Shown here piece after piece: positions 34,909-43,671 of a stretch of DNA of 64,000 bases. The notes beneath the pieces were generated by a model that was not told the origin of the DNA, ran no database searches, and saw only the letters and a list, made by a program, of their open reading frames with translations. The DNA is taken from positions 1 through 64,000 of the forward strand of contig CAJTEM010000005.1 in the NCBI GenBank assembly GCA_910575255.1. The letters are read 5' to 3'. This DNA is from Lachnospiraceae bacterium (GTDB taxonomy: Bacteria; Bacillota; Clostridia; Lachnospirales; Lachnospiraceae). Numbering within the stretch: position 1 is the stretch's first letter; each line of letters starts with the position of its first letter. A program made the position numbers and the translations under genes.

Positions 34909-35076
34909 ATGGCACGAGAGAAAAAAGATGGACGCCACATTAATTTGTATATTCAGCGTGAGATAATCGAAATGTTAGAGCAATATTGCGAAGAGGCAGG
35001 ACAAACAAAAACGGTTGCTATAGAAAGAGCATTAAAGAAATACCTATCTGAACATCAAAAGAATAAAGGCAGTTGA
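34909..35076 (+). CDS. Small ribbon-helix-helix-like protein
   Basis: A 55-residue protein starting MAREKKDGRHINLYIQREI. A short strand (HINLYI) is followed by two helices (REIIEMLEQYCEEA and TKTVAIERALKKYLSEH), which is the MetJ/Arc/CopG ribbon-helix-helix pattern. It begins one base after the specificity gene stop, with GAGGGGAA as its ribosome binding site, so it belongs to the same operon. A likely job is to regulate the restriction-modification genes, like small controller proteins of other systems, but an antitoxin-like role cannot be excluded. Confidence 0.65.
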   Translation: MAREKKDGRHINLYIQREIIEMLEQYCEEAGQTKTVAIERALKKYLSEHQKNKGS

Positions 35077-35131
35077 CGGTATACGGTTTATGTTCCATGC
35101 AAAAGAAAATTGTGAAACAAAGTAAAAATGA

Positions 35132-36423
35132 TTAAGTGATGGAAACGAACATTATGGTAGAAAATGGGATGAGGATTTTGAAAAATACTTTTACAAAGAG
35201 TTCTGGGATACTATCAATAATCCAAAGAAAGTAAATATTAATCTCCTATCGGAAGATGACGTGCAGGCTTATGTTGTAGGCGACAATAGCGATGTTATCA
35301 TGGTTATTTATGTGCCCATGGCAAAGAGAGAACAGAAACCTGTGTATATCAACCAAGACATTTTCAATGGCACCTTCCGTAGAAATTACGAGGGAGATTA
35401 TCATTGTACCAGATTACAAGTGAAGACAATGCTCCGTGATCAAACAGAGCGGACCATGGATATGGAAGTATTAGATAAAGTTCCTATAAGAGATTTAAAT
35501 TATGATACCGTTCATGGGTATCGCAACAGTCATCGTTCTTTAAAAGAAGGACATCCATTTGAACGTTTGAGCGATCGTGAATATTTGAGAAGTATTGGTG
35601 CGGCAGCCATCTCCGATGAAGATGGAGAGTTGCATCCTACGGCAGCAGGCATGCTTATGTTTGGAGACGAATACAACATTGTGAGGCATTTTCCTGAATG
35701 CTTTTTGGATTACAGAGAAGAATTAGACCCTACAATACGCTGGAGTGACAGACTACAGTCCAGTTCCGGTGAATGGTCTGGAAATGTGTGCGATTTTTAT
35801 TTTAGGGTTTATAATAAAATTATTAGGGATGTCAAGATTCCATTTAAAATGTCTGGAGGAGAGCGTGTTGACGATACGCCGGTACACAAGGCAATTCGTG
35901 AAGCATTGGCAAAGTGTCTGATTAATGCAGATTATCATGGTTTGCGTGGCGTTGTAATCAGAAAAGAGCCAGACAAACTGGTTTTGGCAAATCTCGGCTA
36001 TGTCAGAACAGGAAAAAAGCAGATGCGTATTGGTGGCGAATCCGATCCGCGAAATAAGGCGCTTATGAAAATGTTTAATCTTATCAATATCGGTGAACGT
36101 GCAGGAAGTGGTGTACCAAACATTTATAATGTTTGGGCTGATGAAGGTTGGGAAGAACCAGTGATCGAAGAGAGGTTTGATCCAGATAGAACAGTGCTGT
36201 CGCTTCAGTTTGTAAAAAAGTGGCGAAAAAAACACAGGAAAAATATGAGTCGATATTAAATGCTATGGAGCCTGATAAATGGTATAAAGCATCAGAGTTT
36301 GAAAGTGTTGTAGATGTGAAGGGATCCAGAATCAAAGTATTGCTTAAAGATATGATTGGGCAAGGAGTGATTGAAAGTACAGGCAGTACAAAAGGTAAAA
36401 TGTATAAGAAATTGATCAGATAA
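35132..36423 (+). pseudogene. Broken AlbA_2/RecG-like ATP-binding regulator gene
   Basis: The reading frame opens only after a stop at 35129, inside what looks like the AlbA_2 (Schlafen-type) domain (KYFYKEFWDTINNPKKVNIN), so about the first 60 codons are missing. The middle keeps the GHKL-like ATP-binding part (AIREALAKCLINADYHG, IGERAGSGVPNIYN). Near 36215-36230, in an A-rich run, the frame shifts, and the winged-helix end (KYESILNAMEPDKWYKASEF) continues in the next frame to 36423. Family members are putative DNA-binding transcription regulators. It is linked to the restriction-modification genes by position only. Confidence 0.75.
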
Positions 36424-36545
36424 TAATTTGAGAAGGAATAATAGGAGTGATATTTGTTGCAATGGTTCAGTCTTGTGATTCCTTCCAAAATATGTTATGA
36501 TAAACAAAGTTTATAGACAGGATACCGTTACCGGGAGGAGTTGGC

Positions 36546-36998
36546 ATGACCAGAAGAGAAATGCGGGAACATTGCTTTAAAATGCTGTTTGGAGTGGGGT
36601 TTTATCCTCCGGAGGAGGCAGCGCGGCAGGCGGAACAGTATTTTGCTTCGCCTGAGGAGGATGATACCAGGGAGGACGGGACCGTGGAGATTATCCACCA
36701 GGTAGATATGAAGGAAGCGGATCAGGCATTTCTGAGGGCCCGGGTGGAGGATATGACAACGAAGGTTCCCAAGCTGGATGAACAGCTGAATGAGGTGGCT
36801 CAGGGCTGGAAGACAAGGCGGATGGGAAAGGTGGAGCTCACCATTCTCCGTCAGGCCTTATATGAGATGCGCTATGACAGTGAGGTGCCGGAGAAGGTGG
36901 CGATCAATGAGGCGGTGGATCTGGCCAAAAAGTATGGTGGCAAAGACTCTCCGGCTTTTATCAACGGTATTTTGGCAAAATTGGTGACGGCGGAATAA
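36546..36998 (+). CDS. nusB: Transcription antitermination factor NusB
   Basis: This 150-residue all-helical RNA-binding factor acts with NusE (S10) in rRNA antitermination. It starts MTRREMREHCFKMLFGVGF, as expected for the family (R-x-x-R...A/C-x-x-x-L). The C-terminal signature is VELTILRQALYEMRYDSEVP, then VAINEAVDLAKKYGGKDSPAFINGIL. The ATG follows GGGAGGAGTTGGC. Its stop is one base before xseA, so it is the first gene of a long housekeeping run. Confidence 0.95.
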   Translation: MTRREMREHCFKMLFGVGFYPPEEAARQAEQYFASPEEDDTREDGTVEIIHQVDMKEADQAFLRARVEDMTTKVPKLDEQLNEVAQGWKTRRMGKVELTILRQALYEMRYDSEVPEKVAINEAVDLAKKYGGKDSPAFINGILAKLVTAE

Positions 36999-36999
36999 T

Positions 37000-38214
37000 A
37001 TGGCGGGTATTTATTCGGTTTCACAGGTTAATTCTTATATTAAGAACATGTTTGTCCAGGATTTTGCCCTCAGCCGGATCTCGGTGAGGGGCGAGGTTTC
37101 CAACTGCAAGTATCACAGCTCGGGACATATTTATTTTACCTTGAAGGACAAGGGGGGGACCCTGGCTGCGGTCATGTTTGCCGGACAGCGCCGGAGCGGG
37201 CTGCGTTTTCAGCTTCAGGAGGGGCAGCAGGTGGTGGTAACCGGTGCAGTGGATGTTTATGAGCGGGACGGCAAATATCAGCTCTATGCGAAGCAGATTG
37301 AGCCGGACGGGCTGGGCGGATTGTTTGAGCGTTTTCTGCGGCTGCGGGATGAGCTGGAGGAGATGGGGATGTTCGCGCCGGAATATAAGCAGCCGATCCC
37401 CCGATATGCGTCGCGGGTGGGAGTGGTGACAGCGCCTACCGGGGCTGCGATCCAGGATATCAGGAATATCGCGTCGCGTCGCAATCCCTATGTGCAGCTG
37501 ATTCTTTACCCGGCGTTGGTGCAGGGGGAGGAGGCAGCTGGCAGTATTGCGGCGGGAATCCGTACCTTGGATGCCATGGAGCTGGATGTGCTGATTGTCG
37601 GTCGGGGCGGAGGCTCGATCGAGGATCTGTGGGCTTTTAATGAGGAGCTGGTGGCGCGGGCGATTTTTGAGTGCCGGACGCCGGTGATCTCGGCGGTGGG
37701 ACATGAGACGGATGTGACGATTGCGGATTATGTGGCGGATCTGCGGGCGCCGACTCCTTCGGCGGCGGCGGAGCTGGCCGTGTTTGATTACCGCCAGTTT
37801 GAGGAGCGGCTTTTGCTGTACGAACAGAATCTTGTACGGTCTATGGGCAGAAGGATGGAGCGGCTGCGGTATCGGATGGAGCAGTACCGGCTGCGGCTGC
37901 ATTTTCAGGATCCGGAACGGCAGCTTCGCGACAGGCGGCAGCAGCTGGCAAAAGCAGAGGAGCGGCTGGGGCAGGTGATGGAGGAGCGGCTTCGGGAGGC
38001 AAGGCACCGACTGGCGCTGATAAGCGGGCGTCTGCATGGACTGTCTCCGCTTAAGAAGATCTGTAACGGATTCGGGTTTGTGACCCATGAGGACGGCAGG
38101 CGTCTGGAGAGTGTGAAAGAAGTGCGGATCGGGGATCCGATTACCGTGCGGATCTCGGATGGAAAGCTGAATGCGAGGGTGACCGGACGGGAGGAAGGGA
38201 GTACAGGAGAATAG
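37000..38214 (+). CDS. xseA: Exodeoxyribonuclease VII large subunit
   Basis: It degrades single-stranded DNA together with several copies of the small subunit. It has 404 residues. The N-terminal OB fold includes ISVRGEVSNCKYHSSGHIYF. The catalytic domain contains RVGVVTAPTGAAIQDI, LIVGRGGGSIEDLWAFNEE and VISAVGHETDVTIADYVAD. A long coiled coil (about 265-345) leads to the C terminus LKKICNGFGFVTHEDGR. It is coupled to nusB and followed after 3 bases by xseB. Confidence 0.96.
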   Translation: MAGIYSVSQVNSYIKNMFVQDFALSRISVRGEVSNCKYHSSGHIYFTLKDKGGTLAAVMFAGQRRSGLRFQLQEGQQVVVTGAVDVYERDGKYQLYAKQIEPDGLGGLFERFLRLRDELEEMGMFAPEYKQPIPRYASRVGVVTAPTGAAIQDIRNIASRRNPYVQLILYPALVQGEEAAGSIAAGIRTLDAMELDVLIVGRGGGSIEDLWAFNEELVARAIFECRTPVISAVGHETDVTIADYVADLRAPTPSAAAELAVFDYRQFEERLLLYEQNLVRSMGRRMERLRYRMEQYRLRLHFQDPERQLRDRRQQLAKAEERLGQVMEERLREARHRLALISGRLHGLSPLKKICNGFGFVTHEDGRRLESVKEVRIGDPITVRISDGKLNARVTGREEGSTGE

Positions 38215-38217
38215 CAG

Positions 38218-38418
38218 ATGGACAAAGAAAAATCAATCGAGCAGACATTTGCGGATCTGGACCAGATTCTGGAGAGGCTGGAGGCCGCGGACACGTCACT
38301 GGAGGACTCTTTTGTGTGTTATGAGGCGGGCATGAAGCTGGTAAAATCTTTGGGGGAGAAGATCGACAAGGTGGAGAAGCAGCTGATTGTACTGCAGGAA
38401 AGTATAAACGGAGAATAA
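38218..38418 (+). CDS. xseB: Exodeoxyribonuclease VII small subunit
   Basis: A 66-residue helical hairpin protein that decorates the XseA coiled coil. The family signature is IEQTFADLDQILERLEAADT, then LEDSFVCYEAGMKLVKSLGE. It is encoded 3 bases after xseA. Confidence 0.94.
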   Translation: MDKEKSIEQTFADLDQILERLEAADTSLEDSFVCYEAGMKLVKSLGEKIDKVEKQLIVLQESINGE

Positions 38419-38473
38419 AATGCCAGACGGAAAAGAGAAACGTGTCAGTGCACGGGTGCAGGAGGAGGGAAAG

Positions 38474-39361
38474 ATGGATATCAGAGAGGAGCTTGCCCAT
38501 AGAACCCGGCAGGTGGAGGCAGTTGTGGAGCAGTATCTTCCCGAAGAGGCAGGCCATCAGAAGACGATTTTTGAGGCCATGAACTACAGTGTGCGTGCCG
38601 GGGGGAAGCGGCTGCGGCCGATGCTGATGCAGGAGATGTACCGGCTGTTCGGCGGCTGCGGGCAGGAGATCGAGCCGTTTATGGCAGCGATCGAGATGAT
38701 TCATACCTCATCGCTGATTCATGACGACCTGCCCTGCATGGATAATGACGAGCTTCGCCGGGGATTGCCGACGACATGGGTAAAGTACGGCTATGATATG
38801 GCAGTGCTGGCCGGAGACGCGCTTCTGATCTATGCGGTGGAGACAGCCGTTAAGGCCTGTGCAGCTACAGAGAATGCGGCGGCAGTGGCGCAGGCAGTGG
38901 GAATGCTGGCAAAAAAGACCGGGATCTATGGGATGATCGGCGGACAGGTGGTGGATGTCCAGCTGACGAACCAGCCGATTCCCAGGGAAAAGCTGGATTT
39001 TATTTACCGGTTGAAGACAGGAGCCTTGCTGGAAGCTTCGATGATGATCGGGGCGTTGTTAGGAGGAGCGGGGCAGAGGGATCTGGAGAAGGTGGAAGAG
39101 ATGGCTTCCCTGATTGGCGTGGCATTTCAGATCCAGGACGATATATTGGATGTTACAGCAACGACAGAGCAGCTGGGGAAGCCGGTATTAAGTGATGAAA
39201 AGAATCAGAAGACAACTTATGTTACTCTGGAGGGGCTTGACAGGGCGCGTCAGGATGTGGAGGAGCTCTCGGACAGGGCAATTGTCCTGCTGCATGAGCT
39301 TCCGGGGGAGAATCCGTTTCTGGAGGGGCTGATCCGAATGCTGATTATCAGAGAAAAGTAA
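38474..39361 (+). CDS. ispA: Polyprenyl (farnesyl/geranylgeranyl) diphosphate synthase
   Basis: It condenses isopentenyl and allylic diphosphates to C15 or C20 chains in the cytoplasm. It has 295 residues from ATG 38474, which has GGAGGAGGGAAAG upstream; an earlier in-frame ATG at 38420 would add 18 charged residues. The first Asp-rich motif is DDLPCMDND, and the second is FQIQDDILDV. GGKRLRPML and the lysine segment TGALLEASM agree with the family. Product length is not certain from the motif. It sits directly before dxs, so two isoprenoid steps are co-transcribed. Confidence 0.93.
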   Translation: MDIREELAHRTRQVEAVVEQYLPEEAGHQKTIFEAMNYSVRAGGKRLRPMLMQEMYRLFGGCGQEIEPFMAAIEMIHTSSLIHDDLPCMDNDELRRGLPTTWVKYGYDMAVLAGDALLIYAVETAVKACAATENAAAVAQAVGMLAKKTGIYGMIGGQVVDVQLTNQPIPREKLDFIYRLKTGALLEASMMIGALLGGAGQRDLEKVEEMASLIGVAFQIQDDILDVTATTEQLGKPVLSDEKNQKTTYVTLEGLDRARQDVEELSDRAIVLLHELPGENPFLEGLIRMLIIREK

Positions 39362-39375
39362 AAGGGGCGATCGTT

Positions 39376-41310
39376 ATGCTGCTGGAACAGATAAGAGAAC
39401 CGCAGGATATCAGGAATCTGAATGCAGAGGAGTTAAAGGAGCTGGCGGAGGAAATCCGGCATTTTCTGATCGAGAAGATCAGTGTGACCGGAGGTCATCT
39501 GGCTTCTAATCTGGGTGTGGTGGAGCTGACCATTGCGCTTTATCTGGCGTTTGATCTGCCTGAGGATAAGGTGATCTGGGATGTCGGGCATCAGTCTTAT
39601 ACTCATAAGATTTTAAGCGGACGCCGGGAGATGTTTGACGAATTGCGTCAGTATGGGGGCCTTAGCGGATTCCCCAAGAGAAAGGAAAGCCCTTATGATG
39701 CCTTTGATACCGGACATAGTTCAACCTCGATTTCAGCCGGTCTCGGGATGGCTCAGGGACGGGATCTTCTGGGAGAGGATTATGCGGTGGTTTCTGTGAT
39801 CGGGGACGGTGCGCTGACCGGCGGCATGGCTTATGAGGCTTTGAATAATGCGGCACGGATGAAGAGGAATTTTATTATTGTGCTGAATGACAATAATATG
39901 TCCATTTCGGAGAATGTCGGCGGGATGTCAAAATATCTGAACGGGATCCGTTCCGGAGAAGGCTATAACCGGCTGAAAAAGGATGTGACAGCAGCGCTGA
40001 TGAAGATTCCGATGTTCGGGGAGGGACTGGTGGATAAGATCAGCCGGACCAAGAACAGCATCAAACAACTGGTGATTCCGGGAATGCTGTTTGAAAATAT
40101 GGGCATTACCTATCTCGGACCAGTGGACGGACATGATGTCCGGGCGATGACAAAGATTTTCCGGGAGGCAAAGAAGCTGGATCATGCGGTACTGGTTCAT
40201 GTGAATACAAAAAAGGGCAAGGGATATCTGCCGGCAGAGCGGAATCCGTCTCGTTTTCACGGAGTGGAGCCTTTTGATCCGGCGACCGGAAAGCCGCAAA
40301 AGGAAAAGATCTATCCAGGTTATACGGATGTATTCTCCCGGGAGCTGTGCCGTCTGGCAGGGGAGAACCCGCGGGTGGTCGCGATCACGGCGGCGATGCC
40401 GGACGGAACAGGGCTGAAGGCATTTTCCAGGCGTTACCCGGAACGTTTCTTTGATGTGGGGATCGCGGAGCAGCATGCAGTGACTTCGGCGGCAGGGATG
40501 GCGGCGGCCGGTCTCAAGCCGGTGGTGGCAGTGTATTCTTCCTTTTTGCAGCGGGGATATGATCAGATCCTGCATGATGTCTGTATCCAGAATCTGCCGG
40601 TGGTGTTTGCGCTGGATCGGGCCGGCCTGGTGGGAAGTGACGGCGAGACACATCAGGGGATCTTTGATTTGTCTTACCTGACATCGATTCCGAACATGAC
40701 TGTGCTGGCGCCGAAGAATCTTTGGGAGCTGCGCCGGGAGCTGGATTTTGCGGTGAATCATTTTGACGGCCCGGTTGCTATCCGCTATCCGCGGGGACAG
40801 GCATACCGGGGCCTGAAGGAATTCGACGGGCCGGTGGAGTATGGAAGAGGAGAGGTGCTCTATGAGGGGAAGGAGATTGCCCTTCTGGCAGTGGGAAGCA
40901 TGGTCAGCACGGCAGAGCATGTGCGTGATAAGCTGAAGGAGGAGGGGATCGAATGTACCCTGGCAAACGGACGGTTTATCAAGCCGGTGGATCGGGAGCT
41001 GGTCCTGACGCTGGCGCGTACCCACAGACTGATTGTCACGCTGGAGGAGAATGTACTGCAGGGCGGTTTCGGACTGCAGGTGACTGCGATCGTCCACGAA
41101 GAGGCTTTGCAGGCAAGGGTATTGAATATCGCGTTGCCGGACGCTTATGTGGAGCACGGGAATGTCTCGCTTTTGCGGGAGAGTCTGGGGATTGACAGCG
41201 ATTCCGTCATCCGGGCCATGAGGGAGTTCTGTCCGGAAAGGATGCGGCTGGCGAAAACAGCAGGCGGAAAGCAATTTTCAGACATGATCCAGGAAACAAA
41301 ACAGGACTGA
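39376..41310 (+). CDS. dxs: 1-deoxy-D-xylulose-5-phosphate synthase
   Basis: This thiamine-diphosphate enzyme joins pyruvate and glyceraldehyde-3-phosphate at the start of the methylerythritol phosphate pathway. At 644 residues it is full length. Motifs are SNLGVVELTIAL, WDVGHQSYTHKIL (His), the ThDP motif GDGALTGGMAYEALNNA, FDVGIAEQHAVTSAAGMA in the pyrimidine domain, and DRAGLVGSDGETHQG. The C-terminal transketolase domain ends near residue 600. Its cofactor comes from the pathway that includes thiC at 58556. Confidence 0.97.
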   Translation: MLLEQIREPQDIRNLNAEELKELAEEIRHFLIEKISVTGGHLASNLGVVELTIALYLAFDLPEDKVIWDVGHQSYTHKILSGRREMFDELRQYGGLSGFPKRKESPYDAFDTGHSSTSISAGLGMAQGRDLLGEDYAVVSVIGDGALTGGMAYEALNNAARMKRNFIIVLNDNNMSISENVGGMSKYLNGIRSGEGYNRLKKDVTAALMKIPMFGEGLVDKISRTKNSIKQLVIPGMLFENMGITYLGPVDGHDVRAMTKIFREAKKLDHAVLVHVNTKKGKGYLPAERNPSRFHGVEPFDPATGKPQKEKIYPGYTDVFSRELCRLAGENPRVVAITAAMPDGTGLKAFSRRYPERFFDVGIAEQHAVTSAAGMAAAGLKPVVAVYSSFLQRGYDQILHDVCIQNLPVVFALDRAGLVGSDGETHQGIFDLSYLTSIPNMTVLAPKNLWELRRELDFAVNHFDGPVAIRYPRGQAYRGLKEFDGPVEYGRGEVLYEGKEIALLAVGSMVSTAEHVRDKLKEEGIECTLANGRFIKPVDRELVLTLARTHRLIVTLEENVLQGGFGLQVTAIVHEEALQARVLNIALPDAYVEHGNVSLLRESLGIDSDSVIRAMREFCPERMRLAKTAGGKQFSDMIQETKQD

Positions 41311-41318
41311 GGTACAGT

Positions 41319-42206
41319 ATGAAAGAACAGAAGGAGCGTCTGGATATTCTCTTGGTAAGCCGGAATCTGGCACCTTCGCGGGAAAAGGCGAAAGCGGTTA
41401 TCATGTCAGGGATTGTCTATGTGAACGGGCAAAAGGAGGACAAACCAGGGGCGGTATTTGATAAAGAGGCGCCCATCGAGGTACGGGGAACAACGTTAAA
41501 GTATGTCAGCCGGGGCGGACTGAAGCTGGAAAAGGCGATGGAATGCTTTGGGTTGTCTCTGGACAAAAAGATCTGTATGGATGTAGGGTCATCGACCGGC
41601 GGATTCACGGACTGCATGCTGCAGAATGGGGCAAGGAAGGTCTATGCTGTAGATGTGGGACATGGGCAGCTGGACTGGAAGCTGCGCAACGATGAGCGGG
41701 TAGTCTGCATGGAACGGACGAATATCCGTTATGTGGTACCCGAGGATATTCCGGATCCGATTGAATTTTCCTCCATTGATGTGTCATTTATCTCTCTGAC
41801 CAAGGTGCTGGGGCCAGTGCAGAGGCTGCTGACGGCGGACGGCCAGATCGTAGCCCTGATCAAGCCTCAGTTTGAGGCGGGCAGGGAAAAGGTAGGAAAA
41901 AAGGGAGTTGTCCGGGAGAAAAGCACCCATCTGGAGGTAATCGAGAAGGTGATAACTCATGCACAAGATCTGGGTTTCGTGATCCGGAACTTGGATTATT
42001 CTCCGATTAAAGGACCGGAAGGGAATATTGAATATCTGGTGCATCTTGAGAAGCATGGGCCGGAAACGCTTAACCAGGAGCCGGAAGAACAGACGGGCGG
42101 TGAGGTTCTGATGCCGGAGGAAAGCAGGAAGCTTTCAGTAGAACCGCAGACGGTCGTGGAGGAAGCACACAAAAAACTACAGGCTGCAGGGACAAAAGGC
42201 CTGTAA
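41319..42206 (+). CDS. tlyA: TlyA-type rRNA 2'-O-methyltransferase
   Basis: It probably methylates ribose of 16S or 23S rRNA; the family is also called hemolysin A. The 295-residue protein starts with an S4 RNA-binding domain (RLDILLVSRNLAPSREKA, then GIVYVNGQ). An FtsJ-like Rossmann domain follows: the SAM site MDVGSSTGGFTDCML, then VDVGHGQLDW and LIKPQFEAGREKVGKKGVV. About 45 residues at the C terminus (after EKHGPE) are low-complexity and unlike most family members. It overlaps no neighbour but shares the operon with dxs and nadK. Confidence 0.93.
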   Translation: MKEQKERLDILLVSRNLAPSREKAKAVIMSGIVYVNGQKEDKPGAVFDKEAPIEVRGTTLKYVSRGGLKLEKAMECFGLSLDKKICMDVGSSTGGFTDCMLQNGARKVYAVDVGHGQLDWKLRNDERVVCMERTNIRYVVPEDIPDPIEFSSIDVSFISLTKVLGPVQRLLTADGQIVALIKPQFEAGREKVGKKGVVREKSTHLEVIEKVITHAQDLGFVIRNLDYSPIKGPEGNIEYLVHLEKHGPETLNQEPEEQTGGEVLMPEESRKLSVEPQTVVEEAHKKLQAAGTKGL

Positions 42207-42235
42207 ACGGTGACCCTTACAGACAGGAGATATCC

Positions 42236-43186
42236 ATGGAACATTTTTATCTGATTGCAAATCCGTCCAAACGAGGCACAAGGCAGGCAGCCGAGCAGAT
42301 TATGAGCTATCTGCGTGCCCATGGGGCGTTCTGTGAAGGGAGCGCCCAGAGAATGCGCCGGGAAGGTGCAGTCTATGGCTATACGGATAAGAGATGGATT
42401 CCGCCGGAGACAGAATGCGTCATCACTCTGGGCGGAGACGGAACCCTGATCCAGGCGGCCAGGGATCTGGTGGATCTGCAGCTGCCGCTGATAGGGGTAA
42501 ATATGGGAACCCTGGGGTACCTGACACAGGTTTCTTACGGAGAAGGAGTGGCTCTTGTATTGGATGCACTTCTGGCGGGCCGTTTCCGGCTGGAAAAGCG
42601 GATGATGCTGACAGGGACAGTGCGGAAGGTAAGGGGGCGGAAAACAGCAGGACAGAAGCAGGCAGAACAGATGTCGCCGGAGAGGGAAGCGCCAGAGCGG
42701 AAGGTGCCGGGACAGGACCCGCAGTTGCCGGCCAATGAGACAGGGATTGCACTCAATGACATTGTTCTTACCCGTAAGGACGTGATGCAGGTATTAAAAT
42801 TTCAGGTTTATGTCAACGGCGAGCTTTTGACAGAATATACAGCAGATGGTATGATTGTGTCTACACCGACAGGATCCACGGCTTATAACTTGTCGGCAGG
42901 CGGTCCGATCGTGACTCCGGGGGCAGAGCTGATCGTGCTGACTCCAATCTGTCCGCATTCGATTCATTCACGAAGCATTATTCTTTCCCATCGAGATACG
43001 GTGGGCATCCGGGTTCTGGAGAATGCGGGGCAGAAGCAGATGGCAGTATGCGACGGAGATCAGGTGATCGATCTGGGAGCGAATGAGGTGTTGGAGATTC
43101 AGGAGTCTGACAGCCAGACGACACTGATTCAGCTGAAGGATGTGTCGTTTCTGGAAAACATCCGCGAAAAACTGACACGGGTATAA
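42236..43186 (+). CDS. nadK: NAD kinase
   Basis: It makes NADP from NAD with ATP or polyphosphate. The 316-residue protein has the GGDG motif in ITLGGDGTLIQAA, the GTLGYL strand, NDIVLTRK, and STPTGSTAYNLSAGGPIV. A Lys/Glu/Pro-rich insertion of about 35 residues (residues 125-163, containing KQAEQMSPEREAPE) separates the first domain from the NDIV segment. Most bacterial NAD kinases lack it. It lies between tlyA and argR in the conserved Clostridial order. Confidence 0.94.
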   Translation: MEHFYLIANPSKRGTRQAAEQIMSYLRAHGAFCEGSAQRMRREGAVYGYTDKRWIPPETECVITLGGDGTLIQAARDLVDLQLPLIGVNMGTLGYLTQVSYGEGVALVLDALLAGRFRLEKRMMLTGTVRKVRGRKTAGQKQAEQMSPEREAPERKVPGQDPQLPANETGIALNDIVLTRKDVMQVLKFQVYVNGELLTEYTADGMIVSTPTGSTAYNLSAGGPIVTPGAELIVLTPICPHSIHSRSIILSHRDTVGIRVLENAGQKQMAVCDGDQVIDLGANEVLEIQESDSQTTLIQLKDVSFLENIREKLTRV

Positions 43187-43198
43187 GAGGAGATAACA

Positions 43199-43657
43199 AT
43201 GAAGCTGGAACGACACAGTAAGATCGTGGAACTGATTGGAAAATACGAGATTGAAACGCAGGAGGAGCTTGCGGACCGGCTGCAGGAGGCTGGTTTTCGG
43301 GTGACACAGGCAACTGTTTCCCGGGATATCCGGGAGCTGAAGCTGACAAAGGTTCAGGGAGAGAACGGCAGGCAGCATTATGTGGTGATGCAGCATCAGG
43401 GATCCTTCAGCGATAAATATATCCGCATCCTGCGGGACGGCTATCTTTCTATGGACATGGCACAGAACATTCTGGTGATCAAGACTGTGTCCGGTATGGC
43501 GATGGCGGTGGCTGCGGCTCTGGATGCCATGCATTTTTATGAAATCGTGGGAAGCATTGCCGGGGATGACACGATCATGTGTGCCGTGAGGAGTGTGGAC
43601 GATACGATTGTAGTAATGGACAAAATCCGTAAACTCGTAATAGAGGAGCGCGTGTGA
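43199..43657 (+). CDS. argR: Arginine repressor ArgR
   Basis: This hexameric arginine-dependent regulator has 152 residues. The N-terminal winged helix reads RHSKIVELIGKYEIETQEEL, then VTQATVSRDIRELKL. The C-terminal arginine-binding domain has GMAMAVAAALDAM and GSIAGDDTIMCAVRS, where the GDDT aspartates contact arginine. It is the expected regulator of the argG and argC clusters 15-20 kb away in this window. Its position before recN is standard in Firmicutes. Confidence 0.96.
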   Translation: MKLERHSKIVELIGKYEIETQEELADRLQEAGFRVTQATVSRDIRELKLTKVQGENGRQHYVVMQHQGSFSDKYIRILRDGYLSMDMAQNILVIKTVSGMAMAVAAALDAMHFYEIVGSIAGDDTIMCAVRSVDDTIVVMDKIRKLVIEERV

Positions 43658-43671
43658 AACAAGGAGGAACT

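Noticed and set aside
37021-38088. Long open frame on the minus strand opposite xseA
   Set aside because: Its composition is that of an antisense shadow, it has no ribosome binding site, and xseA is unmistakable on the other strand.
39928-41274. Long open frame on the minus strand opposite dxs
   Set aside because: A shadow of the highly conserved dxs coding sequence, with Arg/His/Pro-rich noise and no family match.
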